A stretch of 64,000 nt of DNA from Alistipes sp. Lineage in GTDB: Bacteria > Bacteroidota > Bacteroidia > Bacteroidales > Rikenellaceae. Each line of letters starts with the position of its first letter. Position 1 is the stretch's first letter. This document shows, piece after piece, positions 8,544 through 15,880 of the stretch. Position numbers and translations under genes: made by a program. Location of the stretch: the NCBI GenBank assembly GCA_020026375.1, contig JAHHQN010000007.1, positions 21,119 through 85,118 on the forward strand. Reading direction: 5' to 3'. The notes beneath the pieces were generated by a model. It was not told where the DNA came from. It ran no database searches and saw nothing but the letters and a program-made list of their open reading frames with translations.

Positions 8544-9151
8544 GGGTATAGTGTTTCTGATTGTCTGCTGATAGCGATGATTTTTCTTGTCCGCTCCCTC
8601 ATTTCACGAAGATTGCCGCTCTGCCAGATGTAGCCCAGAAAGGCGGCGCCGCCGAATCCCCATCGGGCCACAAGGGGCAGGTTGTCGGGGGTGATGCCGC
8701 CCAGAGCAATGATGCGCCGGTTGATGACACCTTCCGTGAAAGCCTGTTGCAGGACTGTGGGGGTGAAGGTCGAGGAGTAGCCCTGCTTCGAGATACTGTC
8801 GAATATGGGGCTGAGGAACTGGTAGTCGAACTCCCCGTCAAATCGGGCGACCTCCTGCAACGAGTGTGACGAACGGCTTTTCAGTCCGTCGAAATCTTGT
8901 GGCGGCAGGGGATTCCTGCGGTTGAGATGCACGCCGCCCAGACCATATTCCGCCGCCAGTGACAGGTGGTCCTGCAACGTGATGCGGGGATAGTATCGCG
9001 TAGGTATCGACTCGATGAGTTGCCGCATCTGTGTCTCCTGCGAGTCGGGTTTTCGCAGGTGTAGCCGTTGTATACCCTCGTCGAGCAACATTGCCGACAA
9101 CTCGGCCTCCTGTGGGAGGAAATGGGGAACGGTGATGACGATGGTGTTCAT
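8528..9151 (-). CDS. TenI/ThiE-like protein (second thiamin-phosphate-synthase-fold protein)
   Basis: 207 residues from the ATG at 9149-9151, which directly follows the thiS stop; longer versions would overlap thiS. The fold family is clear from LHLRKPDSQ, GVHLNRRNP, FLSPIFDSISKQGYSS and IIALGGITPDNL. It lacks the NDRVD-like element and the synthase-type K/T loop of the downstream ThiE. That favours a TenI-like role (thiazole tautomerase) over a second synthase, but the function is inferred. It overlaps thiE by 16 bp in a different frame. Confidence 0.8.
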   Translation of the reverse strand: MNTIVITVPHFLPQEAELSAMLLDEGIQRLHLRKPDSQETQMRQLIESIPTRYYPRITLQDHLSLAAEYGLGGVHLNRRNPLPPQDFDGLKSRSSHSLQEVARFDGEFDYQFLSPIFDSISKQGYSSTFTPTVLQQAFTEGVINRRIIALGGITPDNLPLVARWGFGGAAFLGYIWQSGNLREMRERTRKIIAISRQSETLYPCCNS

Positions 9152-9152
9152 G

Positions 9153-9353
9153 TCAACCTCCGCACACGGCTTGAATGACAGTGAGTTTGGCTCCTTCTTC
9201 AAGAGGGGTCGTAGCCCATGCCGCACGCGGTATGACACGGTTGTTGACGGCAACGGCAATTCCCTTGGCCGACATGCCCTGCGAGGCGATGAGTCGGTCG
9301 AGAGTAATCCCCTCTTCGGTGGTGACGGGGGTGTTGTTGATGAATATTTCCAT
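9153..9353 (-). CDS. thiS: Sulfur carrier protein ThiS
   Basis: 66 residues, ubiquitin-like beta-grasp. The C-terminus ends QAVCGG with the Gly-Gly tail that is adenylated by ThiF and thiocarboxylated. VNNRVIPRAAW is the typical central block. It is the first gene of the thiamin operon, about 67 bp downstream of the riboswitch, and is followed after 1 bp by the TenI-like gene. Confidence 0.95.
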   Translation of the reverse strand: MEIFINNTPVTTEEGITLDRLIASQGMSAKGIAVAVNNRVIPRAAWATTPLEEGAKLTVIQAVCGG

Positions 9354-9419
9354 GATTGTACCGTAATTTACTATCCTGAGAGGTGCTTGCAGGTGTCTGC
9401 AAAATTACGGTCTATGACA

Positions 9420-9540
9420 AGTCCCTTCGGCAGTACGAACTGCATCAGGTTCATAGGGTGTAATCTCAGCCTTGCTCGAGAATGCCGCCGCCGCGAAGAA
9501 GTCATCGGGCCGGTGGGCGTTCTGTGAAGGCACCCCTCTT
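9420..9540 (-). promoter_or_regulatory. TPP riboswitch (Thi-box)
   Basis: Read on the minus strand, the conserved Thi-box elements occur in order: AGGGGTGCC near 9540-9530, GCTGAGATTACACCC, GAACCTGATGCAG and TACTGCCGAAGGGA ending near 9421. These are the TPP-sensing core strands; the P3 arm is GC-rich. It lies in the leader of the thiS-thiD operon and should lower expression when TPP is abundant. No strong terminator separates it from thiS, so control of translation initiation is more likely than attenuation (inference). Confidence 0.96.
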
Positions 9541-9560
9541 GTTTCGGATATGTTGTAGTA

Positions 9561-9568
9561 CAAATGTA
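9561..9568 (-). promoter_or_regulatory. Promoter of the thiamin operon (-7 box TACATTTG)
   Basis: TACATTTG on the minus strand fits the Bacteroidetes TAnnTTTG box, with a T-rich stretch upstream in the -33 area. It sits about 20 bp before the start of the riboswitch. The rest of the 430-bp gap between thiS and the FKBP gene (about 9570-9740) shows nothing I can name. Confidence 0.75.
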
Positions 9569-9758
9569 CGAAAAAAACGGAGAGGGTGTCACCGGCAGGG
9601 GTGAAAAGTTGACGAATTAGCGAGAACTTTTAATAAATGGGGATAACCACCTATATTATAAAGTGATTCCGGCGGAATTTCAAACAATCGCAGACCGATG
9701 AGTCCAATACGAAGATGATTTTTTCGTCCTGTAAGTCGGTTTTGTCGTGTGAAAGCAC

Positions 9759-9766
9759 TACCTTTA
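9759..9766 (+). promoter_or_regulatory. Probable -7 box for FKBP gene
   Basis: TACCTTTA, one mismatch from TAnnTTTG, lies 17 bp before the ATG at 9784. No good -33 TTTG is found at normal spacing. Confidence 0.45.
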
Positions 9767-9783
9767 CACCAAACTAATGAACT

Positions 9784-10182
9784 ATGGCAAAGACAGATTA
9801 CATACAGGCCAACAAAGAGTGGCTTGCGGCGAAAGCCGGAGAGGAGGGTGTACTGCCCTTGAGCAACGGAATCTATTACAAGGTGCTGGCATCGGGAGCC
9901 GGTGACGGCCGCCACCCCTCGCCGCGCAGTGTCATCACGGCGCACTACACGGGTTGGACCATCGACGGCAAGCAGTTTGACAGCAGCCGCGGCGGCACGC
10001 CGATTGCCTTCCGTCTCAACGAACTCATCGAGGGTTGGATTATCGCCATGCAGCAGATGTGTGTGGGTGACAAGTGGGAGATTTATCTTCCTGCCGAGAT
10101 GGGCTACGGCCGTTTCTCGCAGCCCGGAATTCCCGGCGGTTCGACACTGATTTTCGAAATCGAACTGCTGGCCATCATGTAG
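9784..10182 (+). CDS. FKBP-type peptidyl-prolyl cis-trans isomerase
   Basis: 132 residues with no signal peptide, so probably cytoplasmic. A single FKBP domain fills residues about 30-131: SVITAHYTGWTIDGKQFDSS, AFRLNELIEGWIIAMQQM and the GSTLIFEIELL end strand match the family, including the aromatic pocket residues Y, F, W and F. It catalyses proline isomerisation in protein folding. It is a single-gene unit ended by a strong bidirectional terminator shared with the convergent lipoprotein gene. Confidence 0.93.
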   Translation: MAKTDYIQANKEWLAAKAGEEGVLPLSNGIYYKVLASGAGDGRHPSPRSVITAHYTGWTIDGKQFDSSRGGTPIAFRLNELIEGWIIAMQQMCVGDKWEIYLPAEMGYGRFSQPGIPGGSTLIFEIELLAIM

Positions 10183-10202
10183 CACGGATACCCTTATAAA
10201 TG

Positions 10203-10239
10203 AAAAAGAGTTGAATGATTCGTCATTCAACTCTTTTTT
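10203..10239. terminator. Bidirectional terminator
   Basis: A 16-bp stem (10203-10218 with 10223-10238), a TTCG loop, A5 before and T6 after. It serves both the FKBP gene and the convergent IdeS-like gene. Confidence 0.88.
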
Positions 10240-10257
10240 CGTATGGAGTGTCGAAGG

Positions 10258-12336
10258 TCAGAACGAGTAGGCCTTCATGCGGGTGAAGCGGATAATCTGT
10301 GTGGGCTGGTTGGTTTTGCCCGGATAGTCGATGAGGTGGATATCGTCACCGCGCTTCTCCACCTTGTAGGAGGCGAGTCTGGGATTGCCGCCGTCGTCGG
10401 AGTTGGTCACATAGATACGGGTGACGAGTCCCTCCTCCACATCATATCCCCAGGCCGTCAGCTCGTGGCTGTCAATCGAGAGTGCCGTGGCGCCTTCGTC
10501 AATCAACTGCATGAAGAGCTCCGAGAATATCTTGTGCATGCTCTTTTTCTCTTCGCGTGAAGGCAGTATCCAGCCCGAGTAGGCACCGAATTCCTCCACA
10601 TAGTCGCTCTGGAACAGTTCCTGCTCCTTGTCGGCGGACAACACACCTCTGAAATAGCCGCCCTCGTGAACCTTGCCGCCCTTGTCGGGGGTGGCACTGT
10701 TGGAGGAGGAGTGGGTCATGCCGCCGCCCTCCAAGAACCATCTGATGGCCGGGCGTGTGCTGTGCATGTAGTTGGTCCAGCAGTCAAAGAAGGTGTCGAA
10801 GATGGCCAGACGATAGCGGCTGCCTGGGCCGTGGGGCATGTCGTCAGGCAACTGGTAACCCTGCTTGACCAGGTCGTCGAGCCACCATTGCAGCAGGTTC
10901 GACGATGCGGCCGCCCAGCAGAGCAGACCGTCCTGGGGTGAGTTACCGTTACCTATCTTGTTCACATCGTACCAACCCGACTGTGCGTCTACATTGCGGG
11001 CGAAACGTGTGCCGTTGACCAGCTGGCCGTCGGGGCCGGTTTCGCTCTCGGGTCGTGCCGTGATGTGGATATGGTTGCTGCGCTCGCCCTCCTTCACGGC
11101 GTAGAATTCATAGCTGCCCTTGCGTGAGGTCTTGAACGTGTAGCCCGAAATCGGATTTTCGAAGAGCTCGTTTTCGCGACGAATGATGGTACTCTGTCGG
11201 GTGACGTCCTTGCCGCCCTGCATGACCACAAACTCCACCTGGTCGGTATTGTCGGCGATGATGGTCATCTTCTCCGAACGGGTGGAGAGGGTGATGGGAC
11301 CCTCCACCTCGGGGGCGGACTCGATTTTCACTGCGGAGCGGAGGGCCGTCATGCCGTCGGTGGGCGAGGGAAGGGCGGCTTCAAAAATCTTCAGCGAGTC
11401 GAATGGCTCCTTCTCCTGCTTGAGAAGTTCGCCCGAGGCCGTGACGCTGACGGTCGTTTCCTTGCTTTCGGTGGGCATACCCCACAGGTAGAGGAAGTCC
11501 TCCGACGAGGGCTGCTCATTGTTCCGAAGGAGAATCGGTGTGGAGAAGTGCAGGTCGATGCAGTGCGGAGTATCGGCAAGGGGAGTCCATTGCAGGCCGG
11601 CTTCGTCGTCCATCTCCTGCAGTGCCTTTGTGTCCGAGAGATCATAGCTGCCGCCGAACGAAAGTGCTTCGCTCCGGATTTGCAGTGTGGAGATTTCCAC
11701 CTGTGCGTCGGCCTGACAGCTGACAATGTGGTGCGAGAGTATCCGTGCCGGGGCGCTCACCTGTACGGCCAGCTGCGTGCGGCCGTTTTCCGAGACGGCG
11801 AACTGTCCCTTCTCGTCGGTGGGAATGGACTGCCATGTCGATACATAGGGTTGGTGCAGCGTCACAGTGGTCTGCTCCTTCGAGGGGGTGGTGTCGGAGG
11901 GGGCGTCGAACTGTATCTGTCGGGTGTCGGCGTTCCAGCGGCCGCCGATGAGGAGCTTGAGCTGCCATGTTCTTGTGGAGTCTGCCTTCATACCCTTCAG
12001 GTCGACCTCCAACTGTTGCAGGCCTGCCTGTCGGAGCTGTTCCTCCGTGCGTCGCATCACCAGCGGAAGGTAGATGATCTCCTCCTTGTCGGTATTGCGA
12101 ATCAGTGCCACGGCCGTCTCCTCTTCGGCAAAGGCCAGCATTGGACTGTCGTGTCGGAGGTCGGCGTAGAGGTCGAGCGTGAGCTTCAAATCCTCGGCCG
12201 GAGTGGGGGTGGGGTGCTGTCCATGATCTTCCGGATCCGTAGGCGGACTGTCGGGAAGAGTGTCGTGCTTGTCACATGCAGTCAGCAGCAACAAGGCCAT
12301 ACATATCGCCCAGAGGCGTTGGGTGTAATGAATCAT
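10258..12336 (-). CDS. IdeS/Mac-family (C66) cysteine peptidase lipoprotein
   Basis: 692 residues. A lipoprotein signal ends LLLLTAC with lipidated Cys21, followed by a Pro/Asp-rich linker. Residues about 50-430 are a beta-rich region with repeated Ig-like character. The C-terminal third (about 440-690) matches the streptococcal IdeS/Mac fold: LLCWAAASSNLLQWW with nucleophile Cys473, SHELTAWGYD with His624, and IYVTNSDD where IdeS has IYVTDSDS, so the Asp pair becomes Asn645/Asp647. IdeS cleaves IgG; the target of this protein is unknown. It is likely surface- or periplasm-anchored, with its own promoter and a terminator behind it. Confidence 0.85.
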   Translation of the reverse strand: MIHYTQRLWAICMALLLLTACDKHDTLPDSPPTDPEDHGQHPTPTPAEDLKLTLDLYADLRHDSPMLAFAEEETAVALIRNTDKEEIIYLPLVMRRTEEQLRQAGLQQLEVDLKGMKADSTRTWQLKLLIGGRWNADTRQIQFDAPSDTTPSKEQTTVTLHQPYVSTWQSIPTDEKGQFAVSENGRTQLAVQVSAPARILSHHIVSCQADAQVEISTLQIRSEALSFGGSYDLSDTKALQEMDDEAGLQWTPLADTPHCIDLHFSTPILLRNNEQPSSEDFLYLWGMPTESKETTVSVTASGELLKQEKEPFDSLKIFEAALPSPTDGMTALRSAVKIESAPEVEGPITLSTRSEKMTIIADNTDQVEFVVMQGGKDVTRQSTIIRRENELFENPISGYTFKTSRKGSYEFYAVKEGERSNHIHITARPESETGPDGQLVNGTRFARNVDAQSGWYDVNKIGNGNSPQDGLLCWAAASSNLLQWWLDDLVKQGYQLPDDMPHGPGSRYRLAIFDTFFDCWTNYMHSTRPAIRWFLEGGGMTHSSSNSATPDKGGKVHEGGYFRGVLSADKEQELFQSDYVEEFGAYSGWILPSREEKKSMHKIFSELFMQLIDEGATALSIDSHELTAWGYDVEEGLVTRIYVTNSDDGGNPRLASYKVEKRGDDIHLIDYPGKTNQPTQIIRFTRMKAYSF

Positions 12337-12385
12337 AAATTGAATGTTCTTTAAAAAATTAGGAAGGGTATATCCCTTCGAGTTG

Positions 12386-12393
12386 CAAAAATA
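12386..12393 (-). promoter_or_regulatory. -7 box of the IdeS-like gene
   Basis: TATTTTTG on the minus strand fits TAnnTTTG and lies 49 bp before the ATG. The leader contains a short hairpin (GAAGGG / CCCTTC around 12363-12380). Confidence 0.65.
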
Positions 12394-12528
12394 CTTTTTT
12401 TTCTTTCAATGACAAGCATCGTGGAAGAAGAAAATGTGGAACGGCCGATTCTTCATGGGGCGGGTCGGGCGATATGGAGCGGTGAAAAAACGCATTGTTG
12501 GAATTTTCGTAATAGTTGTTTATTTTTA

Positions 12529-12584
12529 GAAATAAGAAATAAGAAATAAGAAATAAGAAATAAGAAATAAGAAATAAGAAATAA
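12529..12584. repeat. Heptanucleotide tandem repeat, 8 perfect copies of GAAATAA
   Basis: Eight uninterrupted 7-bp units fill 12529-12584, ending 5 bp before the -7 box of the outer-membrane protein gene. They occupy the place where the -33 element should be. Perfect short repeats of this kind are prone to slippage. Confidence 0.97.
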
Positions 12585-12589
12585 GATTA

Positions 12590-12597
12590 TATATTTG
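12590..12597 (+). promoter_or_regulatory. -7 box of the TonB-type outer-membrane protein gene
   Basis: TATATTTG fits TAnnTTTG and lies 37 bp before the ATG at 12635. No TTTG is present at the normal distance upstream, because the heptamer repeat occupies that position. Confidence 0.75.
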
Positions 12598-12634
12598 TCT
12601 CGCCAATTATTATCAAATTACAAACCTAAACTTT

Positions 12635-15046
12635 ATGTCAGTATCTGCTCTGCGGAAAGCATTTCTTCTGTTTTCCCTCATGCTTTTGCCGTCGCTGTCG
12701 GCCATGGCCCAACATGCAGTGTCGGGTCGTGTGGTCGACTCGTTGGGCATGCCGGTCGAAGCGGCCGTTTTCTCTTTTGTAAAATCACCTTCCGGCGCGC
12801 CCCTGCATCAGGGTGTCACCAATTCCGACGGCCGGTTGAAAGCCGTTGTAGGGGGTGAAGTACAACTCTATGTCAGCTGTCTGGGCTTCAAACCCTACTT
12901 GAGCGAACCCTTTTCTGTGAACGAGGCGATGGAGCTGGCGCCGGTGCGACTGGCGGCCGACACCTATGTTCTCAACGATGTGGTTGTGGTGGGCGAGCAG
13001 CGCACCCCGTCATTGCGAATCGAGAAGGGCAAGATGATATTCTCGCCCAAAAACAGCAGCATTACGGCCGGAGGCACGGCTCTCGATGTGCTGGGCAAGA
13101 CTCCGGGTGTGTTTGTCGACGGACAGAACAACATCTCGATGGGCGGCAAGAACAGTGTTCTTGTGATTCTTAACGGCCGCCATACCTACATGCAGCACGA
13201 GGAGCTGGTGTCGTTGCTCAAATCCACCCCTTCGTCGGCGGTATCGTCGGTGGAGGTGATTCAGAATCCCTCGGCGCAGTACGACGCCGAAGGGTCGGGT
13301 GGTGTGATAAACATCGTCATGGAGCATGCGCCGCGTCGGGGCTTCTCGCTGATGATGAACAACGGTCTTTCGTATTGGAGTCGCTGGCGTCAGAATACCG
13401 AACTGTCGGTCGGCTACACCCACAACAAACTCAGTCTCTACGGCAATTACAGCCATGCCATGGGTTCCTACAATCTCGAATACGGCATGCGGCGTATCCA
13501 GAACGGCAAGTGCTACGACAGCCCCACCTTCGACACCGACAGGAAAAAGAGCGTGTCGGGCAACCTGAACATGGACTATACCTTCAATTCCCGTCACAAG
13601 CTCAGTGCGCGCGTCGACATCAACACCCTGTTCGGACCGGGTGTCACCAACACCGTCACCGACATCTACAATGCCGAGAACATGGAACTGGAGCAGACAC
13701 TCATCGCCCAAAATGATTATTATCGTCAGAAGGGTAACCGCTATGGCGGCAACCTGTTCTATGTGATGACACCGCGCGAAGGGGAGCGTTATTCGCTCGA
13801 TGTCAACTATGCGTGGTTCGATGGCTGTTCGAAGAACCTCCAGCCCAACAAATCTCTGTCGGCCGACGGCGAGGTGTTGAGCGACAGACTCTACCGCTCG
13901 GGAAATTTCAGAGACATACACATCTTTGCGGCGGCCTACGACCAGCAGCACCCCGTGGGAGGCGGTGAGTTGAAGTCGGGTGTGAAGTATTCGCGAGTGA
14001 ATGCCGACAACGGTGCCGAGTTTTACGAAATCATCGACGGCGAGGCCCACATCGACGCTTCGCAGTCCAACCGTTTCTCCTATGAGGAACAGATTGTGGC
14101 CGGTTACCTGCTCTACACGCGTTCGTTGGGTGAGCGCTGGAACTGGGAGGTAGGCCTGCGTGGTGAAGGTACCTTCGCCACAGGGGTGCTGACTTCCGAA
14201 ATCGCTTCGCAGAACCAGACCAACCATCGCGACAAGTTCGACCTCTTTCCCTCGGCGAGCCTGCATTGGGCGGCCGGTGAAAACCATAATCTGACGTTGA
14301 GCTATGCTAAGCGTATCGACCGTCCCGCCTACCAGGACCTCAACCCCTTCGAATATATGCTCGACGAGCTCTCGTGCTGGCGAGGCAATCCGTTTCTGGC
14401 GCCGCAGAAGAGCCACTCCGTGGGACTCGACTACGTGCGTCGCAACACCTCGCTTTCCCTTTCCTACACCTATGTGAAAGACCACAAGGCACAGATTACC
14501 GACACCGTGTCGGTGAGTCGTGTGATGATGATTCCGCGCAATGTGGGCACCCGTCAGCAGATTTCGTTGAGCGGTTACCAGCGTCTGAACGTGGCGCGCT
14601 GGTGGCGCATGTCGCTCCATGTGACGGGCTATTATGTGGTCAACGACATCGCTTTCGACGAGTGGCGCAAGTTCCACCCCGACGGTTTTGCGGGAATCTT
14701 CACCCTGCAGAACACCGTGCATCTGCCGTGGAACATCGTCATGGAACTCAACGGCAGTTTCCATACCCGTCATTTGGGGGCGGCCAACGAATACAAGAAA
14801 CCCTCCGGTTATGTGGACTTGGGGCTTAGCCGCAGTTTTGCCGACAACAGGTGGAGTGTGGGTATCGCCCTTCGCGACATGTTCTGGACTTCGCGCTGGG
14901 ACGATTACAGTGCGTATGGCGATTTCAAGTTGTGGAACTGGGGCAAGAGCGAATCGCGGCGTGTGAATTTCAATGTCACCTACCGGTTCGGCAAGCAGAA
15001 AAACAGTGAAAGAGGCGGTAACATCGAGGAGATTGACCGTCTGTGA
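12635..15046 (+). CDS. TonB-dependent-receptor-like outer-membrane beta-barrel protein
   Basis: 803 residues. Signal peptide cleaved after SAMA (about residue 25). Residues 27-115 form a carboxypeptidase-regulatory-like domain (VSGRVVDSLGMPVEAAVFSF). Residues about 120-235 form a plug (TALDVLGKTPGVFVDGQNNI, NPSAQYDAEGSGGVINIVM), and the rest is an outer-membrane barrel of the OMP_b-brl_3 type ending in VNFNVTYRFGKQ. There is no SusD partner next door, so this is not a classic SusCD pair. The ligand is unknown. It is a single-gene unit with a repeat-bearing promoter and a strong terminator. Confidence 0.88.
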   Translation: MSVSALRKAFLLFSLMLLPSLSAMAQHAVSGRVVDSLGMPVEAAVFSFVKSPSGAPLHQGVTNSDGRLKAVVGGEVQLYVSCLGFKPYLSEPFSVNEAMELAPVRLAADTYVLNDVVVVGEQRTPSLRIEKGKMIFSPKNSSITAGGTALDVLGKTPGVFVDGQNNISMGGKNSVLVILNGRHTYMQHEELVSLLKSTPSSAVSSVEVIQNPSAQYDAEGSGGVINIVMEHAPRRGFSLMMNNGLSYWSRWRQNTELSVGYTHNKLSLYGNYSHAMGSYNLEYGMRRIQNGKCYDSPTFDTDRKKSVSGNLNMDYTFNSRHKLSARVDINTLFGPGVTNTVTDIYNAENMELEQTLIAQNDYYRQKGNRYGGNLFYVMTPREGERYSLDVNYAWFDGCSKNLQPNKSLSADGEVLSDRLYRSGNFRDIHIFAAAYDQQHPVGGGELKSGVKYSRVNADNGAEFYEIIDGEAHIDASQSNRFSYEEQIVAGYLLYTRSLGERWNWEVGLRGEGTFATGVLTSEIASQNQTNHRDKFDLFPSASLHWAAGENHNLTLSYAKRIDRPAYQDLNPFEYMLDELSCWRGNPFLAPQKSHSVGLDYVRRNTSLSLSYTYVKDHKAQITDTVSVSRVMMIPRNVGTRQQISLSGYQRLNVARWWRMSLHVTGYYVVNDIAFDEWRKFHPDGFAGIFTLQNTVHLPWNIVMELNGSFHTRHLGAANEYKKPSGYVDLGLSRSFADNRWSVGIALRDMFWTSRWDDYSAYGDFKLWNWGKSESRRVNFNVTYRFGKQKNSERGGNIEEIDRL

Positions 15047-15050
15047 GAGA

Positions 15051-15084
15051 AAGGTCGGAGATGAAAACTCCGACCTTTTTTTTT
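15051..15084 (+). terminator. Rho-independent terminator
   Basis: AAGGTCGGAG pairs with CTCCGACCTT over a 7-base loop and is followed by T9. It lies 5 bp after the barrel gene. Confidence 0.93.
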
Positions 15085-15157
15085 GGAGGGCTGCGGTCGG
15101 ATTTTCTCTCTTTGAATCCGATGTTGCAGGGAGTGTTTTCCAGGAAAATTTGTTTTA

Positions 15158-15178
15158 TTGCAAAATTTTTGCAAAATT
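15158..15178. repeat. Two direct copies of TTGCAAAATT, 11 bp apart
   Basis: The identical decamers at 15158-15167 and 15169-15178 lie on the same helix face, 30-50 bp upstream of the beta-phosphoglucomutase start. They may be an operator for the maltose unit (inference). No clear TAnnTTTG promoter is visible in this gap. Confidence 0.6.
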
Positions 15179-15208
15179 AGAATTACCAAAACTCGAAAAA
15201 CCTGAAAA

Positions 15209-15868
15209 ATGATAACCTGTTGTATCTTTGATTTGGACGGCGTCCTGGTCGACACGGCCAAATACCACTATCTGGCATGGCGCGAACTGGCCCAATGTCT
15301 GGGATTTGAATTTACGCCCCAACAGGGCGAAACCACCAAAGGGGTGAGCCGTATGGCATCGCTCGACATCGTGTTGCGTGCCGGAGGCATGGAACACCGC
15401 TTCACCGACGAGCAAAAACAGGAGCTGGCCGCCCGCAAGAATCGCCGCTATCTGGAATATGTCCACCGAATGACGAGCGAGGAGGTGCTGCCCGGTGTCT
15501 TGCCGCTGCTTGCCGGATTGCGCGCCCACGGCATGAAACTCATTCTGGGGTCGGCATCGAAGAATGCGTGCGCCATCATCGACCGCTGCGGCCTGCGTCC
15601 CTATTTCGACTGTATCATCGACGGAAATCAGGTCTCGAAGGCCAAACCCGATCCCGAGGTGTTTGCCAAAGGGGCCGAGATGCTGCATGTCCCTCCCTCG
15701 GAGTGTGTCGTTTTCGAAGATGCCGCCGCCGGCATCGAGGCTGCCACACGTGCCGGCATGCGCTCGGTGGGGGTGGGCGACAATCCGTCGCTGGGCAAGG
15801 CTTCGCTGCAGATTTCTTCCTTCGAGGGGTTCACCTTCGAGGATTTGCTTTCAGGAATTGAAAAATAA
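15209..15868 (+). CDS. pgmB: Beta-phosphoglucomutase (HAD family)
   Basis: 219 residues. It converts beta-glucose 1-phosphate to glucose 6-phosphate. The HAD motif I FDLDGVLVDT holds the phosphorylated Asp (Asp8) and the general acid/base Asp10. Further motifs: the GSASKNA Ser motif, the KAKPDPEVF Lys motif and VFEDAAAGIEAA with metal-binding acids. It starts the pgmB-GH65-GH13 unit, 12 bp before the phosphorylase whose product it should consume. Confidence 0.93.
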   Translation: MITCCIFDLDGVLVDTAKYHYLAWRELAQCLGFEFTPQQGETTKGVSRMASLDIVLRAGGMEHRFTDEQKQELAARKNRRYLEYVHRMTSEEVLPGVLPLLAGLRAHGMKLILGSASKNACAIIDRCGLRPYFDCIIDGNQVSKAKPDPEVFAKGAEMLHVPPSECVVFEDAAAGIEAATRAGMRSVGVGDNPSLGKASLQISSFEGFTFEDLLSGIEK

Positions 15869-15880
15869 AAAACTACCGAT

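Noticed and set aside
12529..12584. Tandem repeat considered as a CRISPR array
   Set aside because: The units are 7 bp with no spacers; it is a simple sequence repeat.
13010..14773. Long minus-strand open frame opposite the outer-membrane barrel gene
   Set aside because: The sense strand has a full signal peptide, plug and barrel; the antisense frame has no motif, promoter or terminator of its own.
15221..15228. Perfect TATCTTTG box near the pgmB start
   Set aside because: It lies inside codons 5-7 of the gene and arises from the conserved CIFDLDG coding sequence; a transcript from it would lack the start codon.
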